DNA of 64,000 nt. Origin: Salvelinus alpinus. Its lineage: Eukaryota; Chordata; Actinopteri; Salmoniformes; Salmonidae. The position numbers were made by a program, and so were the translations under genes. Shown piece after piece: positions 32,197-48,021 of this stretch; the first letter of the stretch is position 1; each line of letters starts with the position of its first letter. The stretch covers positions 40,371,728 through 40,435,727 of the forward strand of contig NC_092115.1 in assembly GCF_045679555.1 (NCBI RefSeq), given 5' to 3'. A model generated the notes under the pieces. It had not been told where the DNA came from. It did not search any database and was given only the letters and a program-made list of their open reading frames with translations.

Positions 32197-33068
32197 TCAT
32201 AGAGTTGGCGTATCAGCACCCACCGTTTGATGCGAGAGCATGGCTTTGAGCGAGGGCTGTAAAATAGCCTCCAACGCCTTATGATCAGTCTCTAGATCAA
32301 ATTCCCTGCCGTGTACATACCTTTCACAAGCCCAAACCAATGCTAGGGTCTCACGCTCAGTTTGTGAATATCTGCGTTTACACTCTGACAGACTCCTGCT
32401 CACATAACAGACTAGAACCATTTTTCCTTGTTGTTCTTGCATGAGCACAGCTCCTAGGCCCACTGGTCCTGCGTCTGCTATTGCTTTTGTGGCAGTGTCT
32501 TTGTCAAAGTACACAAGTGTCATGGCGTCAGACGGTTTCTCTTTTAATGTCTGAAATGTATTCTTCTATTCTGGTCCGAAGGGGAATGTTGTGTTCTTCT
32601 TGGTTAAATTCCGCAGAGGCTCTGAGAGTGTAGAGAACCGGGGAATTAACCTACTGCTGTAGCCCGCTAAGCCTAGAAAGCTACAAACCTCTACAGTCTC
32701 AGGATCCCTGGCCTCGACCACTGCTCTCACTCTTTCAGCTGTGGGCACAATGCCCTCTGTTAGAGTAGCATGCCCATGTTGAACTGACATTTCTCTGAGT
32801 TGAGTGTTAGCCCATAGTTCTCCAGCCTTTTGAGGACAGCATGTAGCCACTGGTCAAGGATCTCCTTGTCCGGAGTGTGGACGATGATGTCATCCGATAT
32901 GTTCTCCACCCCCTCGATGCCTGCCAGTGCTCTTGCGACTTCGTGTTGATACTCCTCGCTCGCCAATGACACTCCAAATATGAATCTCTTACATCTGTAT
33001 ATCCCATTATGCACTGCAAACGTTGTTATGCCTCCCGACTCTGGTGTTCCAATTGATGATAGCCCCAT
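32197..33068 (-). pseudogene. Gypsy reverse transcriptase and RNase H remnant
   Basis: RT pieces run from 33,068 (YRCKRFIFGVSLASEEYQHE, then ISDDIIVHTPDK with the SDD catalytic box) through the thumb-like LGLAGYSSRLIPRFSTLSEP at about 32,620-32,680. RNase H at 32,523-32,197 has IADAGPVGLGAVLMQEQQGK and YSQTERETLALVWACERY and ends with TDHKALEAIL. At least two frameshifts and one stop interrupt the domains, so no active polymerase is encoded. Confidence 0.8.
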
Positions 33069-33388
33069 TTAGATCCAGTTTACTGAACATGACAGACCCA
33101 TTCATTCCTTGCCTACTGTGGGGATTGGGTACCTGCCACATATGATTCCTGTGTTCGCTTGTCTCATGTCTAGACACTTATGTCTTATGTCGCCATCCAG
33201 TTTTGGCACTACCACTACCGGATTCACCCATGGTGTGGCATCATCCACTCTCAATTAAGTCTATGTTTTGTAGTTCCTCTTTTTCTCCACAGTTTCTCTC
33301 AGGTAGAAGGGTACACGCCTGTGCTACTGGTGTCACGTTTTAATCAACATGTAGGTTGATCTGCTTTGTGTTTAGCTTACCCACCCTT

Positions 33389-33778
33389 TCAAACAACTTG
33401 GGGTATTGCTGTTTTATCTGCGTTTTTACATCTGTCACTGCTAATGCCAACACTCCCTTTTAGCACACCCAATGTGAAGGCAGTCTCTTTACCTAGCAAT
33501 GGCTCTTCCCGTCCACATACCACAGTGAACTCAGCCTGTGTGCTGCGCTTGCCTGTCTTTATTTGGCATGTGAAAACCCCTTTTACTGGTAATGGCTCGT
33601 TTGATGAGTATGCATGTAGCTTTTTATCAGTCAGTGACGAACGGCACCTGATTTCCTTGGCTTTTAACATTTCCCATGTGCTCTCATCTACTATGTTACG
33701 CGTGGTTCCAGAATCAATTAACAATAATAAATTGAACCTTCCCACTGAGAAGGTGATCCTGTCTGAGTTAGTTCTCAT
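33389..33778 (-). pseudogene. Gypsy protease remnant
   Basis: About 130 open codons. LLLLIDSGTTRNIVD (about residues 16-30) is the aspartic protease active site (DSG type), followed by VKGVFTCQIKTGKR and LLGKETAFTLGVL, which match the flap and C-terminal parts of retropepsins. It is separated from gag by stops. No flanking partner is intact. Confidence 0.75.
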
Positions 33779-33944
33779 TTACCACAAATGCATAGTCTTG
33801 GTTTTGTCCCTCTGAATCAACATATTTCACAGTCTGTAACCTTTGGTCTTGCACATTTTTGCAAAATGGACCTGCTGCACAAGCAGGGTCCTTTGCAAAA
33901 TGATCTGCATGTCCACAGCAGTAGCACACCTTCTCTGATTAGTC

Positions 33945-34583
33945 TTTTAATTTTGCATTCTTACTCTGCTTCTTTTTGTGACATTTCCCCTCCTTTTTGA
34001 AAGCACAGTTTCCTTATTCTTAGCATCTATGCTCACATGCGTGGTGGACATTTGCACTTCAATTCTTTCACATTGTGCGGCTAGCTCGAGTGACTGCACC
34101 AATGTTAGCCCAGGGCCCTCCAATAGTTTTTGGTGCACATTTTTCATATTACACTTGCTCAGTGTGGCATCTCTAATCTGATTGTCCTTATCTCTAGCAA
34201 AGTCAGTCTTTAGCTGCTTGTTTAAGATGAGTAACAAAATCCTGAACCGTCTCACCAGTTTTCTGTGTCAGTTGATAAAATGTCTGTCACACGAATGCTG
34301 TGTTCACTTGTGGCACAAAGTATGCATTTAACGCAACCACAGCCCTGACGTAGTCCGTTGGTTCTCCAGTGTCTGCGAGTGTGGAGAAAATGTCCTGCAC
34401 CTCTGTCCCAGCATGATGTAGAAGCAAAGGTCTCCATTGTTTTGTAACTGCATCAACGTCACCGGATAGTATTAAACCTTTACCATCCACAAACAACTCA
34501 AACGCCATCAACAACCTGGTCCAGTGTGGAACTAGCGTAGCAGACTCACTGTAGCATTCAAACTTTGGCATGGTGCTTTCCAT
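33945..34583 (-). pseudogene. Gypsy gag remnant
   Basis: The frame from 34,583 (MESTMPKFECYSESA) carries the capsid-like helical region with WTRLLMAFELFV; a second frame (34,255-33,947) continues with RDATLSKCN and LTLVQSLELAAQCE, so one frameshift lies near 34,255-34,290. Further on, at about 33,879-33,928 in another frame, a CYCCGHADHFAKDPAC knuckle (Cys-x2-Cys-x4-His-x6-Cys) is visible, the nucleic-acid-binding motif of this Gypsy type. Confidence 0.75.
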
Positions 34584-34855
34584 CTTGACAAAACGAATTC
34601 TCTATCATTTTCAAATGTTATCCTCGTCGCCATTGTTCAATTCCATACTTACAATTTGTGCTAAGTTAGGATATTATACTGAATTGAATCAACCAGACTC
34701 AGAGGTAAACTTCAACATGTCTTTACTCCATCACTGTCGGTGTAACAAGAACCAGAATTCCTTTACTGACGTGGTGACGTCATATATCAGGTCATCAAAA
34801 CACAACACTAATAAACTGCCGACTGAGTGTAGAGTTCCAAGCCATGCCCTTAACA

Positions 34856-36408
<1,553 letters not shown>

Positions 36409-36694
36409 GTTCTGTACAACCTTTTCACAGTAAAGAATGTACTGAGCTGTACACTCATGAGTATAACCATAATGTTCAGACTACAAATGTTGGTTCTTAA
36501 TTTGAGCCAGTTTGCTACAGTAGGAAAATAATCATGCAGCAACAGGAAATGTGAATTATTATCAAGTGGATTATAATTAATATACTTTTTTTTGTGGGAC
36601 TATATACATATTTCATTAGGGAAAATAAAGTCAGACATTTTAAAGATGAAATTACAAACTTTAGAAGCCTTTTTAATTCTGGAATATACCAAAA

Positions 36695-37575
36695 AAATTG
36701 CAAACATGTATCCTGTTTGCAATAAGGCACTAAAGTGAAACTGCAAAAAATGTGGCAATGAAATTAACTTTAAGTCCTGAGTACAAAGCGTTATGTTTGG
36801 GGCAAATCCAACACAACATATTACAGAATACCACTTCATTTTTTCATGCATGATGGTGATGTTATTGGTATGCAGGAAAAGGAAAACCTGCTCCAGACAG
36901 CTTTCCAACACACACTGGGTATCAGGATAAGGTAAGACCCAGATGCAGACCGTGTCGAAGTAACAATGTTTATTACAGCAACAGAGGCAAAGGTACAGGA
37001 CGGCAGGCAGGCTCAGGGTCAGGAGCAGGCAGAGTGGTCAGGCGGGCGGGTTCAGGGTCAGGACAGGTAAGGGTCAAAAACTAGGAGAGCGAGATAACGA
37101 GCTGGGAAATGACAGGAGCTCACAGGACAAATGCTGGTAAGCTTGACAAACAAGACGAACTGGCAACAGACAAACAGAAAACACATGTATAAGTACTGTA
37201 CACAGGGGATAATGGGGAAGATGGGCGACACCTGGAAGGGGGTGGAGACAAGCAGAAAGACAGGTGAAACAGATAAGGGCGTGACACTTGGAGACAAATT
37301 CATCTTTCAGCAGGACAATAACCTAAAACACAAGGCCAAATATACACTTAAATTGCTTAACAAAAATACATTGAATGTTCCTGAGTGGCCTAGTTACAGT
37401 TTGGGTTTAAATCTACTTGAAAATCTATGGCAATACATGAAAATGGCTGTCTAGCAATAATCAACAACCAACTTGACAGAGCTTGAAGATTTTTCAAAAG
37501 AAGAATGTGCAAATATTGTGCAAAGCTCTTAGACTTACCCAGAAAGACTCACAGCTGTAATCGCTGCCAAAGGTG
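36695..37575 (+). mobile_element. Tc1-like transposon remnant with an inserted repeat
   Basis: Catalytic-core pieces of the family seen at 10,128-10,893: RVMFGANPTQHITEYHF-like codons near 36,790-36,840, ENLLQTAFQHTL near 36,880, and after the insertion [20 protein letters not shown] (37,303), then NLLENLWQYMKMAV. The 5' end and the N-terminal domain are missing. A repeat of 364 bp interrupts it at 36,920-37,283. Confidence 0.75.
36920..37283. repeat. 364-bp dispersed repeat with 8-bp target duplication
   Basis: It is flanked by acactggg (36,912-36,919) and acacttgg (37,284-37,291), 7 of 8 identical. The uninterrupted relative at about 10,421-10,428 reads acactagg, which is the expected empty site. 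An 8-bp duplication suits hAT-type transposition, although the ends (tatcaggataagg and gggcgtg) are not obvious inverted repeats. The internal gtcaggagcaggcagagtgg type of sequence is a common salmonid repeat. Confidence 0.65.
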
Positions 37576-37576
37576 A

Positions 37577-37958
37577 TTAAATTATACTGAATAAATATAT
37601 AAACACATGCAACGATTTCTGACTTACAGTTCATATCAGTCAGTTGAAATAAATTCACTAGGCCCTAATCTATGCATTTCACATGACTGGGCAGGGGCAC
37701 AGCCATGGGTGGGCCTAGGAGGGCATAGGCCCACCCACTAGGGAGCAAGGGCCACCCACTGGGGAGCCAGGGCCAGCCAATCAGAATGTTTTTCCCCCAC
37801 AAAAGGGCTTCATTACAGGCTTTATTGCAGTTTCATCAGCTATGTCTCTCAAATGCGAGAAATTTTCTGCGTACGGAAAGTCCGGGATCTTTTACTTCAG
37901 CTTATGAAACATGGGACCAACAGTAACCATGTTGCATTTATAATTTTATTCAGTGTAC
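37577..37958. repeat. MITE with tatactgaataaa-type inverted ends
   Basis: The left end tatactgaataaatatataa and the right end ataattttattcagtgta are inverted relatives. Inside are the gtcagttgaaataaattcac and cacatgactgggcaggggca segments and the reverse-read gggatcttttacttcagctt. It is a nonautonomous DNA transposon, probably Tc1-related. Confidence 0.6.
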
Positions 37959-38216
37959 TATGTCTCACCTGCAGCTATCCTGCAGGTGAAGAAGCCGGAT
38001 GCGGAGATCTTGGGCAGGCATCGTTACACTTTTTCTGCGGTTGTGAGGCCATTTGGGTGTACTGCCAAATTCTCTAAAATGACGTTGGAGGTGGCTTATG
38101 GTAGAGAAATGAACATTCAATTCTAGGTTTAGTAAAGGGTTTTATCCATCCTCTATCTAGGCCACAGCTTGTAGGATAGTAGGCTTAAGGGCTTGAAGAC
38201 CTGTCCATCCAATGTA

Positions 38217-41200
38217 CAGTACCAGTCAAAAGATTGGACATTCCAGGGTTTTTCTTAATTTTTTACTATTTTTTTCATTGTAAAATAACAGTGAAGACAT
38301 CAAAACTATGAAATAACACATATGGAATGATGCAGTAACCAAAAAAGTGATAAACAAATAAAAATATATTTGAGATTCTTCAAAGTAGCCACCCTTTGCC
38401 TTGATGACAGCTTTGCACACGCTTGGCATTCTCTCAACCAGCTTCATGATGTAGTAACCTTGAATGCATTTCTATAACAGGTGTGCCTTGTTAAAAATTC
38501 ATTTGTGGAATTTCTTTCCTTAATGCATTTGAGCCAATCAGTTGTGTTGTGGCAATGGAGGGGTGGTATACAGAAGATAGCCCTATTTGGTAAAAGACCA
38601 AGTCCATATTATGGCAAGAACAGCTCAAACAAGCAAAGACAAATGACAGCCCATCATTACTTTAAGACATGAAGGTCAGTCAATGCAGAACTTCATGAAC
38701 TTTGAAAGTTTCTTCAAGTGCAGTCGCAAAAACCAAGCGCTATGACGAAACTGGCTCTCATGACGACCGCCACAGGAAAGGAAGACCAAGAGTTACCTCT
38801 GCTACAGAGGATAAGTTCATTAGCGTTAACTGCACCTCAGATTGCAGCCTAAATAAATGCTTCACAGAGTTCAAGTACCATACACATGTTCAGAGGAGAC
38901 TGAGTGAATCAGGCCTTCATGGTCGAATTCCTGCAAAGAAACCACTAAAGGACACCAATAATAAGAAGAGACTTGCTTGGGCCAAGAAACACGAGCAATG
39001 GGCATTAGATCCGTGGAAATCTGTACTTCGGTCTGATGAGTCCACATTTTTGATTTTTGGTTCCAACCGCTGTGTCTTTGTGAGACGCAGAGTAGGTGAA
39101 CGGATGATCTCCGCATGTGTGGTTCCCACCGTGAAGCATGGAGGAGGAGGTGTGATGGTGTGGGAGTGCTTTGCTGGTGACACTGTCTGGGATTTATTTA
39201 GAATTCAAGGCACACTTAACCAGCAAGGCTACCACAGCATTCTGCAGCGGTACGCCATCCCATCTGGATTGCGCTTAGTGGGACTATCATTTGTTTTTCA
39301 ACTGGACAATGACCCAAAACACACCTCCAGGCTGTGTAAGGGCTATTTGACCAAGAAGGAGAGTGATGGAGTGCTGCATCAGATGACCTGGCCTCCACAA
39401 TCCCCTGGGATGAGTTGGACTGCAGAGTGAAGGAAAAGCAGCCGACAAGTGCTCAGCATATGTGGGAACTCCTTCAAAACTGTTGGAAAAGCATTCCTCA
39501 TGAAGCTGGTTGAGAGAATGCCAAGAGTGTGCAAAGCTGTCAGCAAGGCAAAGGGTGGCTACTTTGAAGACTCTAAAATATTCAAGAAAGCAAGAAAAAG
39601 TATGTGAAGCTTTTGGAAATACCTGGATTTCTGCATAAATTGATCATAACGTTTTATCTGATAATCATCTAGGTCACAACAATAGACACAGTCTGCTTAA
39701 ACTAATAACACACAAACATTTATACGTTGTCATGTCTTTATTGAACAAACCGTGCAAACATTCACAGTGCAGGGTGGAAAAAGTATGTGAACCCTTGGAT
39801 TTAATAACTGGTTGACCCTCCTTTGGCAGCAATAACCTCAACCAAACGTTTTCTGTAGTTGCGGATCAGACCTGCACAATGGTCAGGAGGAATTTTGGAC
39901 CATTCCTCTTTACAAAACTGTTTCAGTTCAGCAATATTCTTGTAATGTCTGGTGTGAACTGCTCTCTTGAGATCATGCCACAGCATCTCTTTCGGGTTGA
40001 GGTCAGGACTCTGACTGGGCCACTCCAGAAGGCTTGTTTTCTTCTGTTGAAGCCAATTTTGTTGATTTACTTCTGTGTTTTGGGTTGTTGTCCTGTTGCA
40101 TCACCCAACTTATGTTGAGCTTCAATTGGTGGACAGATAGCCTAACATTTTCCTGAAAAATGTCTTGATTAACTTGGGAATTCATTTTTCTGTCGACGAT
40201 AGCAAGCTGTCTAGGCCCTGAGGCAGCAAAGGAGCACCAAACCATGATGCTCCCTCCATCATACTTTACAGTTGATGAGGTTTTGATGTTGGTGTGCTGT
40301 GCCTTTTTTCTCCACACATAGAGTTGTGCGTTCCTTCTAAACAACTCGACTGTAGTTTCATCTGTCCACAGAATATTTTGCCAGTAGCAAAATGAACACC
40401 ATTCTTGTTTAGTGTTTTATGTATCATAGATTAGTCACCAGAGATGCTAGCATGTTCCAGATATTTCTGTAAGTCTTTAGCTGACACTCGAGGATTCTTC
40501 TTAACCTCATTGAGCATTCTGCACTGTGCTCTTGCAGTCATCTTTGCAGGACGGCCACTCCTAGTCAGAGTAGCAACAGTGCTGAGCTTTCTCCATTTAT
40601 AGACAATTTGTCCTACCATGGACTGATGAAGGCTTTTAGAGATACTTCTGTAACCCTTTCCAGCTTTATGCAAGTCAAGCATTCTTAATCTTAGGTCTTC
40701 TGAGATCTCTTTTGTTCAAGGCATGGTTCACATCAGGCAATACTTCTTGTGAATAGCAAACTCACATTTTGTGAGTTTTTTTATAGGGCAAGGCAGCTCT
40801 AACCAACATCTCCAATCTCGTCTCATTGATTGGACTCCATGTTAGCTGACTCCTGACTCCAATTAGCTTTTGGAGAAGTCATTAGCCTAGGGGTTCACAT
40901 ACTTTTTCCAACCTACACTGTGAATGCTTAAATTATGTATTCAATAACAATTCAATAATTTGTGTGTTACTAGTTTAAGCACACTATGTTTATCTAATGG
41001 GACTTAGATGAAGATCAGATCAAATTTGATGACCAATTGATGCAGAAATCCAGGTCATTCCAAAGGGTTCACATACTTTTTCTTGCCACTGTATTTTGAT
41101 TGGTTTAAAACTTTTTGTTGTTGCTTACTACATGATTCCATATATATATATTATTTAATAGTTTTGATGTCTTCACTATTATTATGCAATGTAGAAAATA

Positions 41201-41261
41201 GTTAAAAAATAAAGAAAAACCCTAGAATGAGTAGGTGTGTCCAAACTTTGGACTGGTACTG
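38217..41261 (+). mobile_element. Tc1-like transposon split by another Tc1-like transposon
   Basis: The left end starts cagtaccagtcaaaagattg after TA (38,215-38,216) and the right end closes ttggactggtactg before TA (41,262-41,263). A transposase frame of about 240 codons (38,702-39,430) holds the helix-turn-helix part ([20 protein letters not shown]), the first catalytic Asp in VLRSDEST, and [15 protein letters not shown] and [13 protein letters not shown] with the second Asp; then a deletion removes the NPIEH-Glu region. It is interrupted at 39,581-41,091 by the inner element. The first helices of the transposase are out of frame. Confidence 0.9.
39581..41091 (-). mobile_element. Nested Tc1-like transposon with IR/DR ends (1,511 bp)
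   Basis: It is bordered by TA (39,579-39,580 and 41,092-41,093). The outer repeats gcaagaaaaagtatgtgaag and gggttcacatactttttctt, plus inner copies at about 39,776-39,796 (ggaaaaagtatgtgaaccct) and 40,891-40,912 (gggttcacatactttttcca), give long inverted repeats of about 200 bp, each with two direct repeats, as in Sleeping Beauty-type ends. The transposase is on the minus strand: [18 protein letters not shown] (40,682), [38 protein letters not shown] (40,265) and MQQDNNPKHRSKST. Stops and shifts break it. Confidence 0.9.
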
Positions 41262-41710
41262 TATGTCCTTGGTGTGTGTAAACATGGTGTGTGTTCTGTA
41301 TAACATTCGAACAGTGAGTTATTGGTCCTCACATACTAATGTGATTAGACCATTAATTAGACCATTCTGTATGTGGTGTGGTTTTATGTTCCATATCTTT
41401 ATGTCTCAGTCATTATATTTACCCCCATGCAGATGTAGAATGCACCAACCCTGAATTAAATAGAACAATATATATCTCTGTGTTTGTTACTATGCTCCCA
41501 CCAGCAGGTAGTGTATGGCTCCAAAGGCAACAGTTTATTTCAGGTCTCAGCGGAGGTAGCATCACTGCACATATACGGATCGTGGGAACGACCTCTCCTA
41601 CACATAACCTCCAGATTAAAGTTGTTCTTTATTGTCTAAGGAGGAGGATTGCATCTTGTCCAATTACTTTTTGATTGATTAATAGTGGTGAAATGGTTAT
41701 AGTGGGTTAT

Positions 41711-42577
41711 TGTAAAAAGGCCCATGGATTAGTTGGAATCGTCCTTTAATTCATGGCCACTTGCTCAGTTGGGCCAGGGGTGCTTTAACTAGGTCAGGTA
41801 GAAATGTCTGACAGATCTCAACTCATTAAAAGGAGGAAATCACCACTGCCCGACCTCGCTTCTTTCTCTTCCCCAACTCCGTCTAATCCAGACATTCTGT
41901 GCGTCAATGAATAAACGTACGTCCACCCAATCTGTTACCTTTCATCTGAACTATCTGTTGCAATCGAAAGAGCGAGCCATCAGCTAGGGTTTATAGTTAT
42001 TACCGCAGAGCACGGCTTGGAGAGCAGGTTTAAATGAACAAGGATCAAGGCCCTACAAATCATCACAGGCCAATTATGCCATTGATATATGTTAATATGT
42101 AATGACATGTACATATGAAGACAAACCTGAAAGGATGAAATATGAAATGTAATTATTGTTTGCTGAACTGATCAATTCTGATATCAAACTGATGGAGATT
42201 ATAGATTTGATCACTGATCGACTGATATGTATTATCCTTCTCGTGATTATGATGAATGGTTATGATCCTAAATGACTCCATTCTGCTTCATATTGAATTC
42301 CTATGGAACCTTACTGTTAACCTTACTGAACCTTCTGTTAATAATGAGAATGATTGTTATGATTTGACTTTCTGATTTGAATTTGATTGCATACATGTTA
42401 TTCTGTTCCCTTTGTTATGCAGCACAGACAAACTACCCAGTAAATATACCACTTTGTGAATTCCTGCCTCAGTCTCATGCATTCCTCTGTCACCTGACCC
42501 GTGGCCACCTGTTCACCTTCACTATTGTCAGTCATCCTACCCGTCCAGCTACCCACACAGATTCCAATAATCTTTCA
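41711..42577 (+). repeat. BEL/Pao 5' LTR
   Basis: It starts tgtaaaaaggcccatgg directly after gttat and ends ataatctttca before the primer-binding-like tggtcctttgagcc. Positions from about 41,988 on align with 48,829-49,431. TG...CA ends and length (867 bp) fit a BEL LTR. An aataaacg at 41,909-41,916 is a possible polyadenylation signal. Confidence 0.8.
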
Positions 42578-42585
42578 ATGGTCCT

Positions 42586-44769
<2,184 letters not shown>

Positions 44770-44779
44770 TGTAGACAAA

Positions 44780-46098
44780 GCACCGCTCCTTCGCCTTTCC
44801 GCCAATTACCAACAACGGCAAATCATTCCTCTCGTACAGGGCCTGGGCCAGGCCAGGCATCAACCATCAGGTGGGAGAGCTGTCACTCAATTCAGGCTGC
44901 CACCAATGGAGGGTCTGGGACAGTAGGGGACAGGCCCAATGAGGCGACTGTGAGCTCATCAGCAGTCCCGGTTATATCCTTCATGCAACCAGAAGAGGGA
45001 GCCAACATCATGAAACTGCTAGTCGCCTCAGCCTATGGAATTCCCAGAACCAAACTGCCATACTTTGAGAGCGGAAAGGAGAGTGATTTTGTCCTTTTGG
45101 AAATGGCATTGGAGAGACTATTGGCTATTCACAGCCATCTGTCACAATGCTACAAGTACTGATGGATCACTTGCGGTTTCCCAGTGCATACAAGCTGGAC
45201 AAATCCTTAATGCACTCCACAACACCATACACTGCCGCTCTCCAGGCTCTGAAAGCGAGTTATGTTGAGCCACGCCAGCTAATCCAGAATGAACTTAACA
45301 ACATCCTGAACACATCTCCAATCAAAATGGGAGACCATGCTGCCTTCCAAGAGTTCTCCCTTGCTGTCCAATCCCTGACTTCAATGCTCCAATCCGTTGA
45401 AGGAGAAGACGGGAACAAGCTGAAATGTGTCTCCCACATGGACAGGCTTCTTAGCAAGCTTCCAGCGCTACTTCAGAGACAGTTTCATCGAACATAGTTT
45501 GAACAAAGGCTTCCTGAAAGAGGGCTCGAGAGGCACCTATGCCTTCAAAGACCTAGCATCGCTCACCAGGCCACAATCTTGGCCACAGCTTCCGGTATAA
45601 GGAAGGAGTTTGAATGCAAGGAGGTTCGTAAAAAGCCAAATCTCACTACCATGTACTTAAACAGTGAAGCTGAGGAGAAACCCGAGAAGAGGACCTCTCT
45701 CGAGCAAGAACATCAAATTCCAGCCTTGCTGCCCCATTGCAAGAGTAAGAGCACTTCCTTGGCTCATGCACCAGAGTACAAAAGCTCACTCGACCCCAAT
45801 TGAAGGCCTGGAAACTTCAGGCAGCGATGCTACAAGTGTGCCTGTAGCCATAAAGTGGAGACCTGCACATTGACAAAGCCCTGCAATCGCTGTAAGGAAA
45901 TCCATCTCACAGTGTTGCATGATGTAATACTCCAAGAGCCAAAGGATCAAAGTATGCTCATGGTAGGAGCCGCAAAGGAGCTCTACCTTGACCAGCCTAA
46001 CCAGTCTCCAAGGGTCATGTTGAAGGTGGTAAAGGTCACCCTGCAAAGCGAATGGAGGAGCATGGATACATTCGCCGTTCTAGATGGGTCTGAATGAA
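44780..46098 (+). pseudogene. BEL/Pao gag (second part) and protease remnant
   Basis: After the hAT insertion, gag continues in shifting frames: KLPYFESGKESDFVLLEMAL (about 45,053), YKLDKSLMHS and MGDHAAFQEFSLAVQSL (45,147-45,497). At about 45,820-45,930 a Cys/His cluster ends CNRCKEIHLTVLHD, typical of the BEL/Pao gag zinc region. At 46,060-46,100, TFAVLDGSE-stop followed by IILPAAARQL marks the aspartic protease active site. At least four frameshifts or stops are present. Confidence 0.7.
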
Positions 46099-46836
46099 CA
46101 ATCATTCTCCCAGCTGCCGCCCGGCAGCTTAACCTGAAGGGGACCCCCGAGACCCCTTAACCTCAGAATGATGCGACATGATGTTATCCAAGTGAAGGCT
46201 CTGCCGTGACCTTCTGCGTTTCACCTTCAGGACAGAGGGATGTGACCTATAACGTCATCAATGCCTTCACGGCAGATGGCCTGAATCTCGCAGAGCACTC
46301 CTGCCCGGTGACTGTTCTACAGAAGCAATATCCTGATTGCCTCTTCCTAACATGGCCAGGGTAGCATCACTCATCCTGATTGGGTCAAACCACCCACACC
46401 TCGTCACCCTGACCGAGCCTATACGAGCTGGAACCAGAAGGAGGGCCCGTTGCTGTCCATACATCCTTGGGTTTGGCTATGCAAGGTCCAGCCCATCTAC
46501 TTCTCTCCACCCAAGCTGTACAGTCACAGTAAGTCCTCTTCACCAGAATCAGTCCAGCTCCATCTCCCTGTACAGCCACTGACCTCCTTTGGAATGTAGA
46601 GATGCTCTGGAAGATGGACACCTTCTCCAACCGGAAGCTACAGGAGCCGCTCGAAACATGACTCCTCTGAATTAGACCTCCTGGAGAAGCGCACCACCAC
46701 CACTGAAATGGATGGCATTCAGAGGTACGCGACCCCACTGCTAAGGGTGCCCAACCATCCTCCTCTGGCAACCACGACACGGGCTGTACTCCCACTACTG
46801 CGCGGAACGGAGCGGCGCCTGGCAAAGAACAAATCA

Positions 46837-47606
46837 ATCAAATGTATTTATAAAGCCCTTCTTACATCAGCTGATGTCACAAAGTGCTGTACAGAAACCC
46901 AGCCTAAAACCCAAACAGCAAGCAATGCAGGTGTAGAAGCACGGTGGCTAGGAAAAACTCCCATGAAAGGCCAGAACCTAGGAAGAAACCTAGAGAGGAA
47001 CCAGGCTATGAAAGGTGGCCAGTCCTCTTCTGGCTGTGCCGGGTGGAGATTATACAGAACATGGCCAAGATGTTCAAATGTTCATAGATGACCAGCAGGG
47101 TCAAATAATAATAATCACAGTGGTAGAGGGTGCAACAGGTCAGTATCTCAGGAATAAATGTCAGTTGGCTTTTCATAGCCGATCATACAGAGTATCTATA
47201 CCGCTCCTGCTGTCTCTAGAGAGTTGAAAACAGCAGGTCTGGGACAGGTAGCACATCCGGTGAACAGGTCAGGGTTCCAGAGCCGCAGGCAGAACAGCGG
47301 AAACTGGAGCAGCAGCACGACCAGGTGGACTGGGGACAGCAAGGAGTCATCAGGCCAGGAAGTCCTGAGGCATGGTCCAAGGGCTCAGGTCCTCCGAGAG
47401 AAAGAAAGAGAGAGCATACTTACATTCACACAGGACTCCGGATAAGACAGGAGAAATACTCCATATATATTATACTGACCCTAGCCTCCAACACATAAAC
47501 TATTGCAGCATAAATACTGGCGGCTGAGACAAGAGGGGTCGGGACACTGTGGCCCCGTCCGACGATACCCCCGGACAGGGCCAAACAGGCAGGATATAAG
47601 AATCCT
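46837..47606 (+). repeat. 0.77-kb dispersed salmonid repeat in BEL pol
   Basis: It starts with caatcaaatgtatttataaa followed by gcccttcttacatcagctga and ends gccaaacaggcaggatat; aagaa flanks it on both sides (about 46,823-46,829 and 47,600-47,606), and pol is continuous if it is removed. The gtgtagaagcacggtggcta and ggaagaaacctagagaggaa segments are hallmarks of an abundant salmonid repeat. A diverged relative is at 51,570-51,890. The class is not certain. Confidence 0.7.
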
Positions 47607-48020
47607 GAGCTTGCTGAGATTCATAGCCTGCCTTCACAAGGTTATGTGGCCAAAGTGACAGCTCATGAAGAGGGAAACCCACTCAGCGAATCCTGGTATC
47701 TCCCTCACCATATTATCAAGCAACATGGTGGGAAGTACAGACTTGCCTTCAACTGTTCATTCCAAGCCGGTGGTCAAAGCCTGAATGACGTTCTACTCCC
47801 CGGGCCAACCTTAGGTCCTTCCTTGCTCTGCGTCCTTCTCCGGTTCCGGCAGCACTCCACAGCCGTCAGTGGAGACATCAAAGCCATGTTTCATCAGATT
47901 TGTCTGATGCCTTCCGACACCATACCGCTTCGGTTCATATGGCGAGATATGGAACTAGACGCAGAGCCCACAATCTATGAATGGCCAGTACTCCCATTTG
48001 GCACAACATGCTGTGCCATA
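47607..48020 (+). pseudogene. BEL/Pao reverse transcriptase remnant
   Basis: About 135 open codons: SLPSQGYVAKVTAHEEGN, then SESWYLPHHIIKQHGGKYRL, AFNCSFQAGGQSLNDVLLPG, the VSGDIKAMFHQICLMPSD box holding the first catalytic Asp, LRFIWRD and EWPVLPFGTTCCAIY. This is the fingers and early palm of a Pao-type RT. The YVDD box and everything downstream is missing because a Tc1 fragment begins at 48,022. It cannot function. Confidence 0.85.
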
Positions 48021-48021
48021 T

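Larger units (their letters stand above)
31418..34640 (-). mobile_element. Decayed Ty3/Gypsy LTR retrotransposon (gag-pol)
   Basis: Domains read in order on the minus strand: a primer-binding-like site (tggcgacgagga, about 34,621-34,632) just after a TG/CA LTR border; gag (34,583 to about 33,950) with a Cys/His knuckle; protease (33,778-33,389) with the LIDSGTT active site; RT (33,068-32,566) with SDD; RNase H (32,523-32,197); and integrase (31,904-31,418). Frameshifts and stops separate them. The integrase C-terminus and the 3' LTR are not recognisable. The element is broken and is described only as such. Confidence 0.85.
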
